Positions 50,897 to 64,000 of a stretch of 64,000 nt of DNA are shown here, piece by piece (the stretch's first letter is position 1; every line of letters begins with the position of its first letter). The stretch covers positions 23,553,383-23,617,382 of the forward strand of contig CM026421.1 in assembly GCA_014871385.1 (NCBI GenBank), read 5' to 3'. The notes beneath the pieces are model-generated. The model searched no databases, was not told the DNA's origin, and was given only the letters and a program-made list of their open reading frames with translations. Source of the stretch: Ceratodon purpureus. Lineage: Eukaryota > Streptophyta > Bryopsida > Pseudoditrichales > Ditrichaceae. The position numbers and the translations under genes were made by a program.

Positions 50897-52721
50897 TAAG
50901 GATAAGAAATCAACATCAGGTGCCAAGAGCGCTTAGATGCACGAGGATAAAGTTGGCACATAGAACCTGATTGATAAAAAAAAACCGTGAACTTTCAAAT
51001 GAAGACAATGAGTCTGATTACGACTCTAATGGCATCATTGTCACTGTATGTGTTGACTATGCCAAGCTCCTTTTCCTATAAAGAGCACGACAACGTGCAC
51101 TTCGTTGATGGTCCTTTTGATCAAAGATGTCCAAGGTGAGGTTTTTTTTGTCGAGCCTAAGGCGACCAATGAATCAAAGTCTTACAACAATTGATAATAA
51201 CATTGATGTTGCCCACAACACTTCTGCAAGGGATGGTGGCCTCCCACTGATAGGAATTACCTGACAAAAGAAGTCCATCTTCCGCTGAACTGGAGTTGAA
51301 CTGATGCACAATTATATGCCACCTTTGCTACAGACAAGTGAGGCATGTGAGTGAACAGCGCTACCACTACATACGACATTTCTAAGACATCTCTCCGTGC
51401 ACAATTGAGAGAAACAACTTTGTTAAGGAAGCGAGGTGCAACACCTATATCAATTGTAGTGGAAGAATAATAGTTAGTAAGCTGGGGGAGGGCACAATAA
51501 AGTGGATCACAAAGTGCAAAATGTGACCAACAACAAGTGAATATGAAGTGTGCTGTTTTTTAAGGCTCAAAGCTGATTTTGAGCATTTTGGTGTAGTTTT
51601 TGAGCATTTTAGTCACTTCCTAGGGTGTCATAAGGTATCTTACACGCATCTTCATACAAAGAACATCCTAAATTGAAACTAAATATGACCACTAGTTCTA
51701 AATCATGAAAATGAACTTTTCCAAAAACTTAATTTCTTCATTTGGTGCCCTCTATTGTCTTTAAAGGATGTTTATTTCAATTTAAAAAACAATGTTCGGT
51801 GAAAAAAACGCACAAAAAGTACCGCGGAAGTGACCCTCTTAAAAAGCATCCTTGCGATACTTTTGGAACCCTAAACCAATCAATGAGTATATTAATTGAC
51901 TATTTTAGAATACCTCTTAAACATACAGAGGGCACCACGAAATTAAAAATGATTTCGGACAAAACCCTAAACATTATGTTCACTTTTCCAAATGACTCCA
52001 TCCACTTTGCCTGACTTTGACGTCTCCGTTTTCCATTGTAAACTCAATATCTTTTCCCGCAACTTTGGGAAGTTGAAGAAGATCAAGTCTACTTTCCATA
52101 TCCCAAACTTAATTTTGCATCAACATAACGTAAATCCCACTTTCTCTAATCTTTACGGAAGGGGCTGAAATTGGAAAAAAGATAAGCACTTTTGTGGTTC
52201 ACTTTATTGTGCTTCCCCCCAGCTACGTGATTGGCATGCAAGATCTAGGTTTTTAACTGAATATTTGGTGATTGAAAATAAAGTTGGCTCTAATCATGCA
52301 AAAAAGGTACACGCTATTTTTTCAAAATGAAACACGGTATTTTGACCATCGGATTGTTTGCGTTGATTTTGTAGGAGGCACTTGGAGTTGCCACTATGCC
52401 TTACTTACGGCTTTGATAGCAATCGCACAAAGAGTTTGTGCACAACCGACGTCTGTAGCTTCTATAAGAACGTGGGGCCTTCGTTCATCAAGCATCAGTA
52501 CGCTCCATCGTGGATCTTCAACTGCAACGAATATAGAATGCATGTTTGTTGAAATGGAGTTGCGTATGGCCAGAACTAAATGCCATAATTTACACCAAGT
52601 CATTTCAAATGAAAATGAATAGCTCATTATATTCACCTCCATCAATGCTACAGGTCAAAGCATTCCTAGCTTTTAAATTTATCGTAGCAAGTGCTTCAAG
52701 TGGAAATAATTTTAGCAATCA
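50897..52721. other. AT-rich gene-free stretch
   Basis: No convincing gene. Open frames at 51.7-52.0 and 52.3-52.6 kb have no recognisable domain. Confidence 0.4.
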
Positions 52722-52979
52722 TTGTTAAGAAGGTTGAACTATGGCTTTTTTAATAAGGCATGGCTGATTGAGTTCTTTTTCTTTGAACAAATTCACTTTT
52801 TTATACTAGCATCAAAAAACATGACTAAGATATCCATTTCATCAATTTACCTACTAATTATGGATGGACACAGCTTGTATATTGCTTTGGATGTTGTTTG
52901 TAGGTTACAAGTAGTTGGCCTTCACTTCTTGAAGCTGGAATTTCAATGCAACCATGCCACGCAACCACTTAATGTATAA
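52722..52979 (+). pseudogene. Remnant of a pogo/CENP-B-type (DDE_1) transposase
   Basis: The frame contains IYLLIMDGHSLYIALDV followed by VGLHFLKLEFQCNHATQPLNV. This follows the DDE_1 pattern LL.DGH.SH......A...GI.LL.LP.HTTH.LQPLDV, including the second catalytic Asp (MDGH). The usual Pro of the LP.HT motif is lost, and no open frame continues upstream or downstream, so only a core fragment survives. No inverted repeats were found. Confidence 0.55.
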
Positions 52980-54805
52980 ATATTTCTTAAAACCATTCTT
53001 AAAACCATTCTATGCAGCACTTCATGTATACATTCCACCTTCCCAAGAGCATGGAATGTATTCCAGGAGAATGGACATTGAGGTTGGAGGAGAGAGTGAC
53101 ACCTCATCATACATTCCATGAAGTGGGAGAATGGTAACTCAAGGTAACTTCTACTTGGATGAAGTAACACTCCCGGAGAATGAACATTCCCTGAGGTTTC
53201 TCAACTGTGACTCCCATTATTAACTTGTTTTTGAAAACACAACAATTATCTTTTGGTTTTCATTTCATCTCCTACTTTATCTTCCACTTTTTCCTTATAC
53301 TTTGATGCATAATGCTTTATAAATGTCCATTTGAAGAAGTTCTCAACTAATTTATCATATCTGGTGTTGAACCATGTGTTACAATATGAAATCTGCTTGA
53401 CAATTCAAAAGTATATTTGTTGCACTTCACTATAAATTGGAGTAGGCACTTCACTTCAAAGCTGACAATCTGTCACAAGTACAAACCAAAAGAAATGAAT
53501 AAGTTTATAAACTGATCCAATATTGTTGAAAATTACAACTGAAAAATACATGGGTTGATAAATTCTGTATGGTTACTAAATTTTCCTTCTCATTTCAGCA
53601 AATCTTTTCTGAAATTTTAGAGATATGGGAGTCAGAGTTAGCGCAAGCAATTGCATTGTAGAGAGAGGGGAGAAATTTTTGCCCAACTAGAGGAGTTGAC
53701 ATGCTAACTCAGACATGCTAACTCTGCTCCTCTACTAAAATTATTTGATCTGAAAAGGTATCGACTAGCACATGGAATCAAAGAGTGAACATACAGAGCA
53801 AAGGAAATAGAACTTTCTCAAAAGACCAAGAACTCGAGATGCAGTTATTTAATTAATAGTCACCACCTTCAAGCCAAGGCCAGGCTTTACACCTGTCCCT
53901 GTTCTCTCTTGAAGCATCTACGCCCAAGGTCGGATATGTTGCTATTTCACATATATGGAGAGTATTAACTACAGGGAATATACTCTATGGTGGAATAAAG
54001 GAAGAGAGCGGTATTCAAAGAATTAAGCAAAAACTTGGGCAGTGTCATGCCACTCTGAAACTAGCAGTCTAGAGCCTATATGTATCAGATAAGGAGTTCT
54101 TGACTGTATACAGCAAACCAAGATGCGAAGTCTGAGAGTGGCAAACATTGCACTCACAGCCAGAACACGCAGCGCTGAGTGATACATGGCATGTGTAGTA
54201 GCACGAAGATAAGAGTTCTCCCAAAATGTCTCGCTTGAATGCAGAGACCTCTAGACCGGATACTTCAGTTACTGTCACATTTGCGACAAGGTAATATGTC
54301 AAAAGAAAATTTAAGCCTCAATGTCGGGCTAAGAATATTGGTGACGAGTTCGCTCCAGATCGCCAGATATACTTCTGCTTAACCTGAATGATCAGTCTAT
54401 GGTGAGTGTGATCCTCACCAGCATAGGGGTCCGTTCAATATTGTTACAGGATTCACCTGTGAACTGCCACTTGAGCTCCCACTCATGTGCGCCATTTTTA
54501 ATTTGCATGTCATTGTCTGTCAACCCCCCATGGATTCATGTGCAATACCTCCGAACGCAATCAGTTTCTTGATCGTTGAGGATCTCAACTGGTAAGGCTT
54601 CAGTTCGCATAGTGGCTGAAGCCAGTGTTACTAGAGTACAAAAGAAACCAAGGGCTGGATTACGTCTGGGCTGACAGAGTGATACGTTTACAGATAGATT
54701 ATACTTAACAAGGTGGGAGCAGTTCATGATCATTACGACCATAGATAGGTGGCTGTATACACAGGGGGATTTGGAGCAAGGTTTGTGCCTGATAATCGGA
54801 AGGCT
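52980..54805. other. Gene-free stretch downstream of the TPP gene
   Basis: A short direct repeat (CTTAAAACCATT twice at about 52986-53010) and CATTCC/GGAATG-rich DNA occur near 53.0-53.2 kb. The right part is likely the 3' UTR of the TPP gene. No gene was seen. Confidence 0.4.
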
Positions 54806-57547
54806 TTATGGAATCATGGTGTATTTGGATCCACCCGTTTGCATGCCGCTTCGGCTTTCAGATCCCCACTTCTTCCAGTGCATAAGCTTGCGCAAAAACT
54901 CCATAACCTGTGAGGTCAAAACACAACGTTAGTGCCTGAGTCACTTGTCCAACTCAAAGAGAGACTGTTTCCATAATTCTGTGTTATTTCAAAAAGACTT
55001 TAAGAACAAGTACCTCAGATGGATCCTGAAGGGAGAGCTTCGCTGCAGTTGATTTAGAAACAGAAGACACCAATATGCTGTAGCCATACTTTGTTGTATT
55101 GATCATCTGTCAAAAGCATTCATAAACAAGTGTCAACTTGGAATATTGGACCACAATCCAGTCATACTGTTGAAATAAGCGTTTAAATCTTTAAAAATCA
55201 AGCATATGGCCTACCTTGAAAGCATCTTCGTCGGTCTTGTCATCTCCAAAATACAGGGGAATAACGTCACTTGTGTCCTTGAAACCTGCAAATTAGGACG
55301 TGAGTCGCTACAAACCGAATATCGTACTTTCATTATTTAGTTCAAGATATGCAAAAACAGTATTCATTCCAAAACTTCATTGATTTTTGTGCAGGTCCTT
55401 ACCCAGAGAGTTGAGAAGAAAGTCAACAGCTTTGCCCTTGTCCCATTCAATGGATGGGCGAACCTCCAGCACCTTTCGACCATGTGTCAAGCTTAAAGTC
55501 GGAAAATCTTTCATTACATCACCAACCAGCGCCGCAAGTTCCTCCCAAGACTGCACCACAAGCACAACGATCCTCCAGGTTTAGATTGGATTTAAAGTGA
55601 CTATAATTTTTCTGAACCTGAAATCGACATATCTTTGCAATGTTAAGAAGCTAAGAAATTGTATGCATGTTAAACCAAGAATTACGGAAGATTAAAAGGC
55701 ATTCAACGACGGAACAACCTCCTCTCTAACTCGTCGAAAGTGGACGGACACGCAGAACTTGTTGTTCTCCACCTTGGCGCCCTTGATGATTTTCGTGGTT
55801 TCGATCAAAGCAGCAGTCACCTGTAGAAACGTTGCACCCAGAAGTCAAGCTTCCATGGAAACAAATAGCAAATCTGTGGAGCTCAATCCATGAGAACGTA
55901 ATCAATGCGCAGTAATGCTACTGTACAAGAGATAACAAGTACAACACTCTCAGGAATTTCACACCGAAGAATACCTTATTTATCAACGGCAGGTACTCAC
56001 TAGCCGGTTGGAATTCAACAAGATCATTTCCCTGTACAAAAGACAGATAGATTTTAGATAAAGAAATTAATTTTGAATTCAATATAGTGAAATAGTTAAT
56101 TGAATCATGCTAGGAAAATTGCAGCATTAATAAGGTCATCAAAAACATATACCTTCTTATCTCTAGCTTTGGTTCCCTTCACTCGGAAACCATCAGAGCT
56201 CTTAGCAGGTCCCACAATATCCATGCCATGACTTCCGGCATAGTAAAGTTCTGGTAATTGCACAAACTGTTCTACCTGTTCCACAAACAAAGAAGTAGTA
56301 AGCGTAACACTTCTGATAACGATGCAATTCACAAATAAAAAATCTCATCCCTTCTTTACATCCATCTTCAGAATAGCTGCAGTATCACAAACAAAAAATA
56401 CTATAATATTTTACTTAAGCAGTCAGTTCGAAAGCAGAAGAAACAACGAAAGTCAACAGAAACATACCTTTGGGCGAGATCTCCCACTGATAACAGCAGT
56501 TGGGAAAGAAGATGCCACTTCCTTCACCGTAGCCCGCATCTGTCAATCATTAAAACCACTTATAAATAGATTTCAAATGAAACTTAATTGAAAACTAATA
56601 TGGTCTCTAACGCATGGAGGAAGAAGGCTTAAACTCATGATTCTGCTCAGTATACAACAGAGTTCCCTTGTACAACTGCAGGAGAAATTAATAAAGCATG
56701 ACAGAATGAGCTAAACCACAACTCTTTAGTTTCCTATTAAAGATAACTCAGGATGAACTAACCTCAGGTGACATGAAAGCGCGTTCAGGATCTTCCACAA
56801 TGGGGGAAAGTGTTCCGTCATAATCAAGAAACACGACAATCTGCTTCTTGTGAGCATGCCGAATCACTCTATCGAATGATTTCAAAGCCGATGGATGTTT
56901 CTCCTGCAGTTATTGATACAAATTAAGCATCCATTAGCTTCACAGAATATGCTAGTAAACATGCCTGGTCAGGCACAAAATAAGTTTCACATAAATAACG
57001 AATATTTACGAGACAAAAAAAATGACAGGCCGACATATTGTCGATATGTACTAGTTAGTGCCTCGATATGGAAAAAGTAGCTCTGTCGAAAGTAAAGCGC
57101 GAAGTTGCTTACAAGCCAGTTTTTATAAACAGCAGCTTCCAGATCGAATGCTTCAGGAGTGTCTCCATGAAGTGAATGAAGATGAGGGGGTGACTGAGCC
57201 CTCATAGCATCGATCAATGTATGGAACTGACCCTTGTCGGTGTGAGAACCATGTTTTTTCGTACCAATGGGAATGGGCTTTGAGCAGACGGAGCTCGCAT
57301 TCATAACTGATGGCTTTGAAGGGGAAGTAGACATCATGGAAGAGACCGATAATGTTGACCCGTGGGATGTTGTCGGAGACTCTGAGCATACTGCTGAACG
57401 TTTGGATCGGAAGGCCATCCCTCCAGCAAAACTCTCTGCAACAAAATTAGCGCTAGCTCGCAGCAATCCTCCCTCTCTTCCTTCAGTATCTCCGCCGTGG
57501 AATCTATCTTGAAGGCTACCGCTAACCTCGCTCAAAGTGAGTACCAT
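54806..57547 (-). CDS. TPP: Trehalose-6-phosphate phosphatase
   Basis: Ten exons, all in phase, give 447 residues: 57113-57547, 56763-56903, 56468-56539, 56153-56275, 55975-56031, 55719-55820, 55403-55550, 55215-55285, 55014-55106 and 54806-54907. The Ser-rich N-terminal 145 residues (one exon) are typical of the variable plant TPP extension. The HAD-type catalytic domain follows: [18 protein letters not shown] (nucleophile Asp), [21 protein letters not shown] and a late Asp pair in [14 protein letters not shown], with [14 protein letters not shown] between. The enzyme dephosphorylates trehalose-6-phosphate to trehalose with Mg2+, the last step of trehalose synthesis, and so controls the sugar signal T6P. 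There is no TPS domain, as in plant class TPPs. The start at 57547 is the first ATG of the open exon. The length is normal for plants. Confidence 0.95.
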
Positions 57548-60464
57548 GGTATAAGCCGCCTACGGCTTCCAGGAAACGAGGTCGAGCTCTTGCAAACGGT
57601 ACCTCTCACAACCTCAAATTTGTTTTCACCAACCAAACTATTTCTATTCAACAACTGCAACGTTCGTACCCGAACTTCGCAAAAGGAAGATATTAGCTCT
57701 CCCCGCTCTGCATAGTATGAAACTTGCGTATCATTAAAAACTACTACAACTCCAGTCACTCGAAGCAGATACGCTGAGCATGCACCGGCACGCAACGCAA
57801 ACAAACGAGGAAATCCTGAATCATCGAAGTGCAGAGCAAAATCGGTAGAGACAGAACAGCAGCTCCTGCGCGTCGGATACTAATCCGCAGATCTTCAAGC
57901 ACAAGACCGCCAACTGTTCACACAACAAACAACACAAATGCATATTCAGCGATGAATCGTGTCTACATATATACCTTTAAAAAACACTAGAAGAACGAAA
58001 ACAAAAAAAGTTACAAAAGGTGCAATAAATAAAAAATTAACAGAAAAAGTGCAACACGCGTCGCTCTTACAACCACATTTAATTAAGACGCCTTTTTACA
58101 CGAGACAAGAAACAATATTATGAAATTATTTGAAAATGGAATATATATGATTTTAGACGACGACAATTTACTGTGAAAAAGGTCCCAAAAAACAGAATAT
58201 GCGACAAGTTCACGCATTGTTCTGTTTAACAGCTAGATCTTGCTAACCACGAGGAATATTTCTACATGAGAAGCTCGCTAAATAATCGACGCATTTAATT
58301 TCGGTGGCGTGATGCTCACCGCGTACGTAAGAACTGGTTACTAGCACGACATGAGAAAAGAGCATCTGCTGCGCTTTTCGACACAGCACCGACTAAAATA
58401 ATTTCGGTATCTCAGTAGAAGTGGCGAACGTGAAATCTGAATCTAAGAAAACCAGAGTCCACTACCGCGCTGTGGACAGACGGCAGATCCTACAAGCTAA
58501 GCCGGGAACACACTAAGAAAATCGACGCAACTGAGAGATGACTAAAAGAATCCTAGAGCGAGAAAGACGTACACCCGTCGAACAGAGAGAAATCTGGACC
58601 ATCGCACAGACACAGCGTCCAAATGCTTCACTCTCACGCATTCCACACCTAGACGCTCACTCTCATAAAAAATCCATCACTCCAGCAGACGGAAATTAAG
58701 AGAACAACACACGCTTCACTCGATTCAAAAAATCCTCGCGGCTAAGCTATGCTGGACGGAGAGTTCCACGCCGCGGCACAGATCAGGGAAAATGCCTACC
58801 AACGCCAGCAAGCCACCGCGTCCGGGGCGAGGCGCACTCACTCACACCAGACCGTCCAGACCGCAGGGACGGCACACTCTCACACACTTGCACACATACC
58901 ACCGCCAGAATGCGATGATTCAACTCATTCCCGCACACATGACCAGACCAAGCCACACTAGGTGAAGCTGAACCTGGAAACGAAAGCGCATGAACCTCAC
59001 AACTCCCGCAAGTTGCAACGAAACAGGAGAAAGAATAATAAGGCGGTCCGGACCTGGAAGACGCTCTTTTATACTCCCTGGATCCCTGCCAAAGGCCCCA
59101 CTGCAAGCAGACAGTACCCCAGACAAAGCGACATCGGCGAGCACGAGCTCGTCAGTGGCGTCAGAGATCGGTCAGTCGCGGCGCTATGTACACACTACAG
59201 TGCATTCAGACCCCGAACTCCATGACGAACCACAGCTCGGGCGTTACCTCTCCCTCTCGCGCGGTGTCTGTGCTCCCTCCCGAAGCAACCCCGCAAGCGA
59301 CTCCACTCCAGGCGCCAAATCGCAGTCGCACCACCGGCGGAGCTCGTCGCCCGGCCACTGTGCACGCAATTCAATGAGACTACCGTCGTCCACCACCTCC
59401 TCCTCCACCAGCACCAGCACCGGCACCGGCGCACCGCCTCGCCCTCCCTTCCTCCGTCCCTCCCCGGGGGGTATCGATCAACTCCCGTCCGCTCCAACTC
59501 CCCAAAAAACGACCAAAAAACTGCCAAAAAAAACCTGAGGCTGCAGAGGCCAATGACGAATCGCCCTGCGGTGTCAGCGCTGCAATCGCCCACCGGCTCC
59601 GCGGCCGAATCTTCACTCTAGCGTCACCATTCCTCGAGCGATCGAGTCAGGCTGCCGCTCCCTCCCCCGCCATCGCCATTCTATACTGCCACGCCCTCCC
59701 TCGCCCCCCCACCCGGCCCCCGCATCTACGCCCGGGCTACATTCCACCCCCCTCTGATCCTGTTTAGCGTGTCATTAGCTTCGGACCACAGTTGGGCCAT
59801 TCCCAGCACTTCTCACTGACACACGCGCATCTGGGCACGCATCTACCTCCCTCTTAGATTCCAGCCTCTGATCCTGCGATTAGCTTCGGACCGGTAACTG
59901 GCCCGTGATTACCGGGCATCTGATCTGGGGGGTGGTGGTGGGATGTAAGGATGGGGTTGATTATCTTGTGATTTTGTGGATGTGGGGTTAGGATGGGGAT
60001 TAGGAGGGGATGGGGGTGCGGTGGGGTTGTGCCGAAGGGGCGCGGGGACGGGACGGGAGTCGGGACTGAGAATAGAATATGCCCCGCTTTGGATGAGTGA
60101 GTCATTTGTTTTGTACCGTGGCTGGGATGGGGTGGGGGAGCCCTAATGTCGCTGCCACTCCACTCCCCCTTGGGCCTTGTTGATAAGTCAATTTGCAGTT
60201 AAGTGTTCTCCCATGTCAAACAAATGGCATTACCCCAATTTATTAGGTGTATCACATGTTTTGCTCAATCTTCCTTTGCTTTTCTATCAGCGCTTCTACA
60301 ATTACGGAGTCAAACGTTTGAACAACATCAAAATCAAACAATTCAATTAATTTTAAATTTTTTTAAATTTTAAATTTATCATTTTTATTGTTTGGCACAA
60401 ATGAATCAATTTTATTACTTGTTGCGAAAGTAACCAACAAATGGCACAATAGTTCAATTTTTTT
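57548..60464. other. Upstream region of TPP; no supported gene
   Basis: GC-rich DNA at 58.7-59.8 kb gives long open frames on both strands (Ser/Thr/Pro on plus, Gly/Arg on minus) that look like base-composition effects. It may be the TPP promoter and a leader exon. From 59.9 kb the plus strand is G-rich. Confidence 0.4.
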
Positions 60465-60583
60465 CACTAGTGGAAAAATGGTCTTGCGCGACCAGCGAGT
60501 ATTCCACTAAGCTGGTGTAAATTGCCAGTCCACCACCTCACTAGTATACTTGTTGGTCGTCCCATACCATTTTTCCACTAGTG
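60465..60583. mobile_element. 119-bp CACTA-type MITE
   Basis: The ends are perfect 18-bp inverted repeats, CACTAGTGGAAAAATGGT, with further partial matching (GACGACCA against GCGACCAG). The flanks are TTT on both sides (60462-60464 and 60584-60586), the CACTA 3-bp duplication size. The first ten bases and GGT spacing match the ends of the 14-kb CACTA element, so that element's transposase could mobilise it. No coding capacity. Confidence 0.88.
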
Positions 60584-60586
60584 TTT

Positions 60587-62969
60587 TGTGCCATCTTCCG
60601 TGTCCAATAACCTTCTCTAATTTACTTTTATTTTTGTTGATTTGGCTTGTTTGCTTTTTCAAATTCACGGGTGAGTTTGTATACGACAAGAACCTGTTGG
60701 GTGCCTTTCTATGATCAGTTGTCGCCTAACAACTCATTTAGCAGATGATCATGGATTAGCAGATAGTTGTTGAATTAATCCGTTTAAGTACTATGGATCA
60801 AGTCATTTGAAGATTAAAATTGATATACTATTGATGGTTTGATGAGAATCTTCAAGCTATTGCTAGTTGGATTCTGGATTGTGTTTTTCATTTCATTGAA
60901 AGTTGTAGCCAACCAAACATGAAATCTTGTGAAGTTCTAATCGTAATCTATGGAGATGATGTGGGACTTTGTGTTTGGTGTCGGAATGATTCACATTGAC
61001 AACCTGATAGATGCTCAAGCTATGGTTATTCTCCATTGTGCGGGAAAGCCTCATTCTGGGGGAGGTTGAGATTAGCATAACATTGAACACAACGAAGTTT
61101 TGTGGGGTGAGAGTCCATGAGAGGACTGAATTTAGCCCAACATATATTTGAGGTGGTCTCCAAACACTGCTATCAAAAAAATGGTCCTCTAGGCTTGTTG
61201 CACAGTGATATAGCACATGTCCCCCAATGGCTCTGATTACGGTTAAGCGGTGATAATGATGAAAGGATCATGAAAGCTTTTTGAAATTTGAAATTTGACG
61301 TAACCTATTGGCTTGATAAAATATTAACCCTTTTAGTATGTGATTTATGTCTAGTTTTCAAGATTTTGGAACTACGTACCACAGTCTTTCAATTTTAAAA
61401 CAAGGCCTCAAACATTTCAAATACAGCATAAGGACAAGGTACATAGACAGTAGGAAATGCACAATATTGTGTAGCTGACCATTCACTTTTGGTGTTTTGC
61501 ATAAATTCAACTATTTCAATTTGTTTTGCACATTTCCTCTGAGGTAATTTCTATTTCACAGCTTTGTAAGTTCTCTGATAGACATAAGTTATAACCCATC
61601 AGCAACCTGATTCAACTTTAAAACATGAATCTACAGTATATGATGATGTTGTTCTAGAAAAATCATATTTTATTCCATTCATAAAATCACAAGCCTCCTT
61701 ATGATACAAAGGTCCAAAACATGGGAGTATATGCTTCCACCCTAGTGAGAATCTTCCGATTGCATTGCAACCAACCACAACGAAGCTATGCTAAAGAGGA
61801 GGACTTGACTGAGGCAATGTTGTTGCTTTGGTGGACTACAGTTGCAAATTAAACATGCCCAATGGAGGCAACAGTAACTAATCAGTAATTAGTAAAGGAT
61901 CTAATAATAATGGGGGCAGTGAGGTGAAGTATGTGGCAACTTGGGTACAGTTCCAATGGGTGGTGGATCTGACTGGGAACAGTTGTGTCTGACAAGGGCT
62001 CTGGCAACACCCTCCGTTTGGAAAAAGGAGGAAAAATAAAATTGGGCATATTTACATTTTCCTTGCAATAAGTTGACAATCACTACATTCCCCATCTGAG
62101 ACAAAATTACCAATATATCATGAGTTTTAAGCATTGTATCATTGTGAGAATGGCTAAAGAAAACGGGTATACTCAAGTGTTTACTGTGTATTACTGAGCG
62201 CACTCCATCCAATTTAAGTGGGCGGCTGAATTTAACTTCATCACAACTTCACACCAGGTTTACATATAGTAGGGATTATGAGATAAATTTGGTCATTAGC
62301 ATGAAAATAACAGGGTCATGGCCTCACGGGCTGTGCTTGAAATGGGATTCGGTCCCACCGTCTGCCCTTTATTCCTTTCATTCAAAAGACATGGGAGCCA
62401 AAATAACCAATGTAGGTCCAACTTCAGGGGTAGTCTGAAAAAGACACAGAATAAACCCATACGTGGCAAATGGCAATGATCCAATGGCAAGCATATTGCA
62501 AGCTCACTTGCCAGCCTTCTCACCATCACAGAATCTCAACTCATGTCAGTTATTGTAAAATACAAGGAACTGTATGGTTCACAACCAAGAGTTCGTGGGC
62601 TGGTGTGGAAATGGACTTTGTCTTCAAGGGCAATGTATGGTCATTCTTTCCACAAGAATTTGTAAGGTCAATGAGATTTTGGACAGAAGTGATTGTTTTT
62701 TATCACTACAATGACTCTAAACCCCTGCGAAGAGTTCACAGACCCTCTTAAAACACACTTGTCGAAAAGCACATACCCAATTAGAAATGTGCTTAGACAA
62801 ATAACATTGGCAACGAAGTTGGTGGATGGAGCCATTACATGATCCTCGTTCAATCCCGTCTGCGCTTGTTGCCACATGGATTCTAATGCAATCACAGGAA
62901 TGGATTTTTATTTTCTTCCTAACTAAGGAAAAACTGTACGACTTCTATTAGTGAAGAATGCAATGGTCT
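60587..62969. other. Gene-free stretch
   Basis: AT-rich, with short open frames only. No recognisable gene, RNA or mobile element. Confidence 0.4.
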
Positions 62970-63127
62970 GGCTTTTTTATCGTTAGTTAATTTCTAGGTA
63001 GTTAGGAATCATAAACATAATCTTCGCCAACTAGGCTTTTGGCCTGGCTTGGTTTGCAAGGGTGTATTGTTCGTTCCTTTTGCAATGGATTTATTCACCA
63101 TTTGTCTCAAAAAAAAATTTTAAAAAA
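62970..63127 (+). mobile_element. Short retroposed insertion with poly(A) tail (truncated LINE or SINE)
   Basis: A perfect 13-bp direct repeat, AATGCAATGGTCT, flanks it at 62957-62969 and 63128-63140. The right end of the insert is an A-rich tail (A9, TTTT, A6 or more). The body of about 135 bp has no open frame and looks like a LINE 3' end. No convincing A or B box was seen. Confidence 0.82.
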
Positions 63128-63140
63128 AATGCAATGGTCT

Positions 63141-64000
63141 TACCTGAAAGAGACATCTTGATGCAAAGGGTTAACAATTCAGTAATATAATGATTCAAAA
63201 TATATAATAGTATCAATTTGTAATCACAAATTAGACACAAACTCCCTAATAGAACAAGACCCATCAATACTCAAGGACCATGTTTTGCAAATTTTCAAGT
63301 TCTTGGTCCTCCAAGTGGCCAGTTGAATAATATTGTGAAATTCAACCATTCAGCCTTTTCTTTTGTTTCTTTTTTTCACATAGGTTACTTCTGGGAAGCT
63401 CTCATTTAGTTGCTTTGCAATTGTTAGTAGAGGAATTCATCTAGACAAAGCCCATTTTACAACCTGGATTGAACCATGCCTACCCCAGTTTGGAACTTCG
63501 GTGTTTCAAGCCCATTAGTAATTCCTAACAACATCCAGTCATGAGAGGGCATCAATCTAATGCATCTGATCTGATTCGATTGGCCTGCTATTGGCAATGC
63601 AATAAGTTGCTCCTCACAACTGTGGAGCGACAACTTCACACCTGCATTGGAATGTTTGTAACTGGCATTGTCTGACATGGTGTCGTTGTTCTTGCAAAAC
63701 AAAGCAGTGGTGGAAGAGCATATCCTTTTACGATGGAATTCATGCCCTCTTGCTCAACACAAGTGCAGCTCATTTTGTCCAACAAGCGCCCAATAATCCA
63801 ACTGCTAGAATCCACTCATGGATGTGCCAATTTTCAATGGTTTGTAAATTATTGTAGCAAGAATTGCATTACTTGTATATTTCTTAATTTCCTGCAGCCT
63901 GAAAATTACTACACATCTCTGTGCAACAACAGTTGCCTTCAAATGTATTATTTTTCTTTACATTGTAGAACAAATCCGCACATTCTGTATGTACTAACAC
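63141..64000. other. Gene-free right edge
   Basis: No supported feature was seen to the end of the window. Confidence 0.4.

Noticed and set aside
58962..59616. Overlapping long open frames on both strands (Ser/Thr/Pro and Gly/Arg-rich)
   Set aside because: The DNA is GC-rich and repetitive upstream of TPP. Similar openness on both strands indicates a composition effect.
1..64000. CRISPR array, bacterial operon or prophage-like system
   Set aside because: No spacer-repeat pattern or ribosome binding sites were seen. Genes are intron-split and plant-like.

Overview
This window is nuclear DNA of a land plant. The genes are split by many short GT-AG introns. They encode a plant-type LisH/HEAT protein, a violaxanthin de-epoxidase-related protein, an M17 leucine aminopeptidase, a phytocyanin and a trehalose-6-phosphate phosphatase, a set typical of embryophytes. 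Compact introns (about 70-250 bp) would suit a bryophyte-like genome, but the lineage cannot be settled from this sequence.

Layout. 1-8504 (minus): RELCH-like LisH/coiled-coil/HEAT gene, running off the left edge. 9.4-10.2 kb: possible hAT transposase remains in AT-rich DNA. 11345-13821 (minus): a complete five-exon VDE-related (VDR) gene. 13.8-18.4 kb: no gene, but two short inverted-repeat elements, one of which (18030-18278) has 8-bp hAT-type target duplications. 18415-32520: a 14.1-kb CACTA (En/Spm) transposon. 34184-34296: a small poly(A)-tailed retroposed insertion. 38119-42209 (plus): leucine aminopeptidase. 45673-46687 (plus): GPI-anchored phytocyanin. 46.7-54.8 kb: AT-rich, gene-poor, with a 400-bp inverted-repeat element carrying Pol III-like boxes, a decayed pogo-type transposase and tandem repeats. 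54806-57547 (minus): complete ten-exon trehalose-6-phosphate phosphatase. 57.6-64 kb: no gene, but a 119-bp CACTA miniature element and another retroposed insertion.

The main find is the CACTA element. It has 31-bp terminal inverted repeats (28/31 identical) and a perfect 3-bp target duplication (ACA). It holds an uninterrupted four-exon transposase (1,220 residues), a divergently oriented gene with a Transposase_24-like region, and a third two-exon gene (389 residues, coiled coil) of a family I do not recognise. Copies of a TATCCGG / ATACCCGG motif lie near both ends and again between the transposase and the third gene. This suggests a transposition system with its own DNA-binding factor and an extra accessory protein. 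The host genes flanking it show no operon-like relation to each other.
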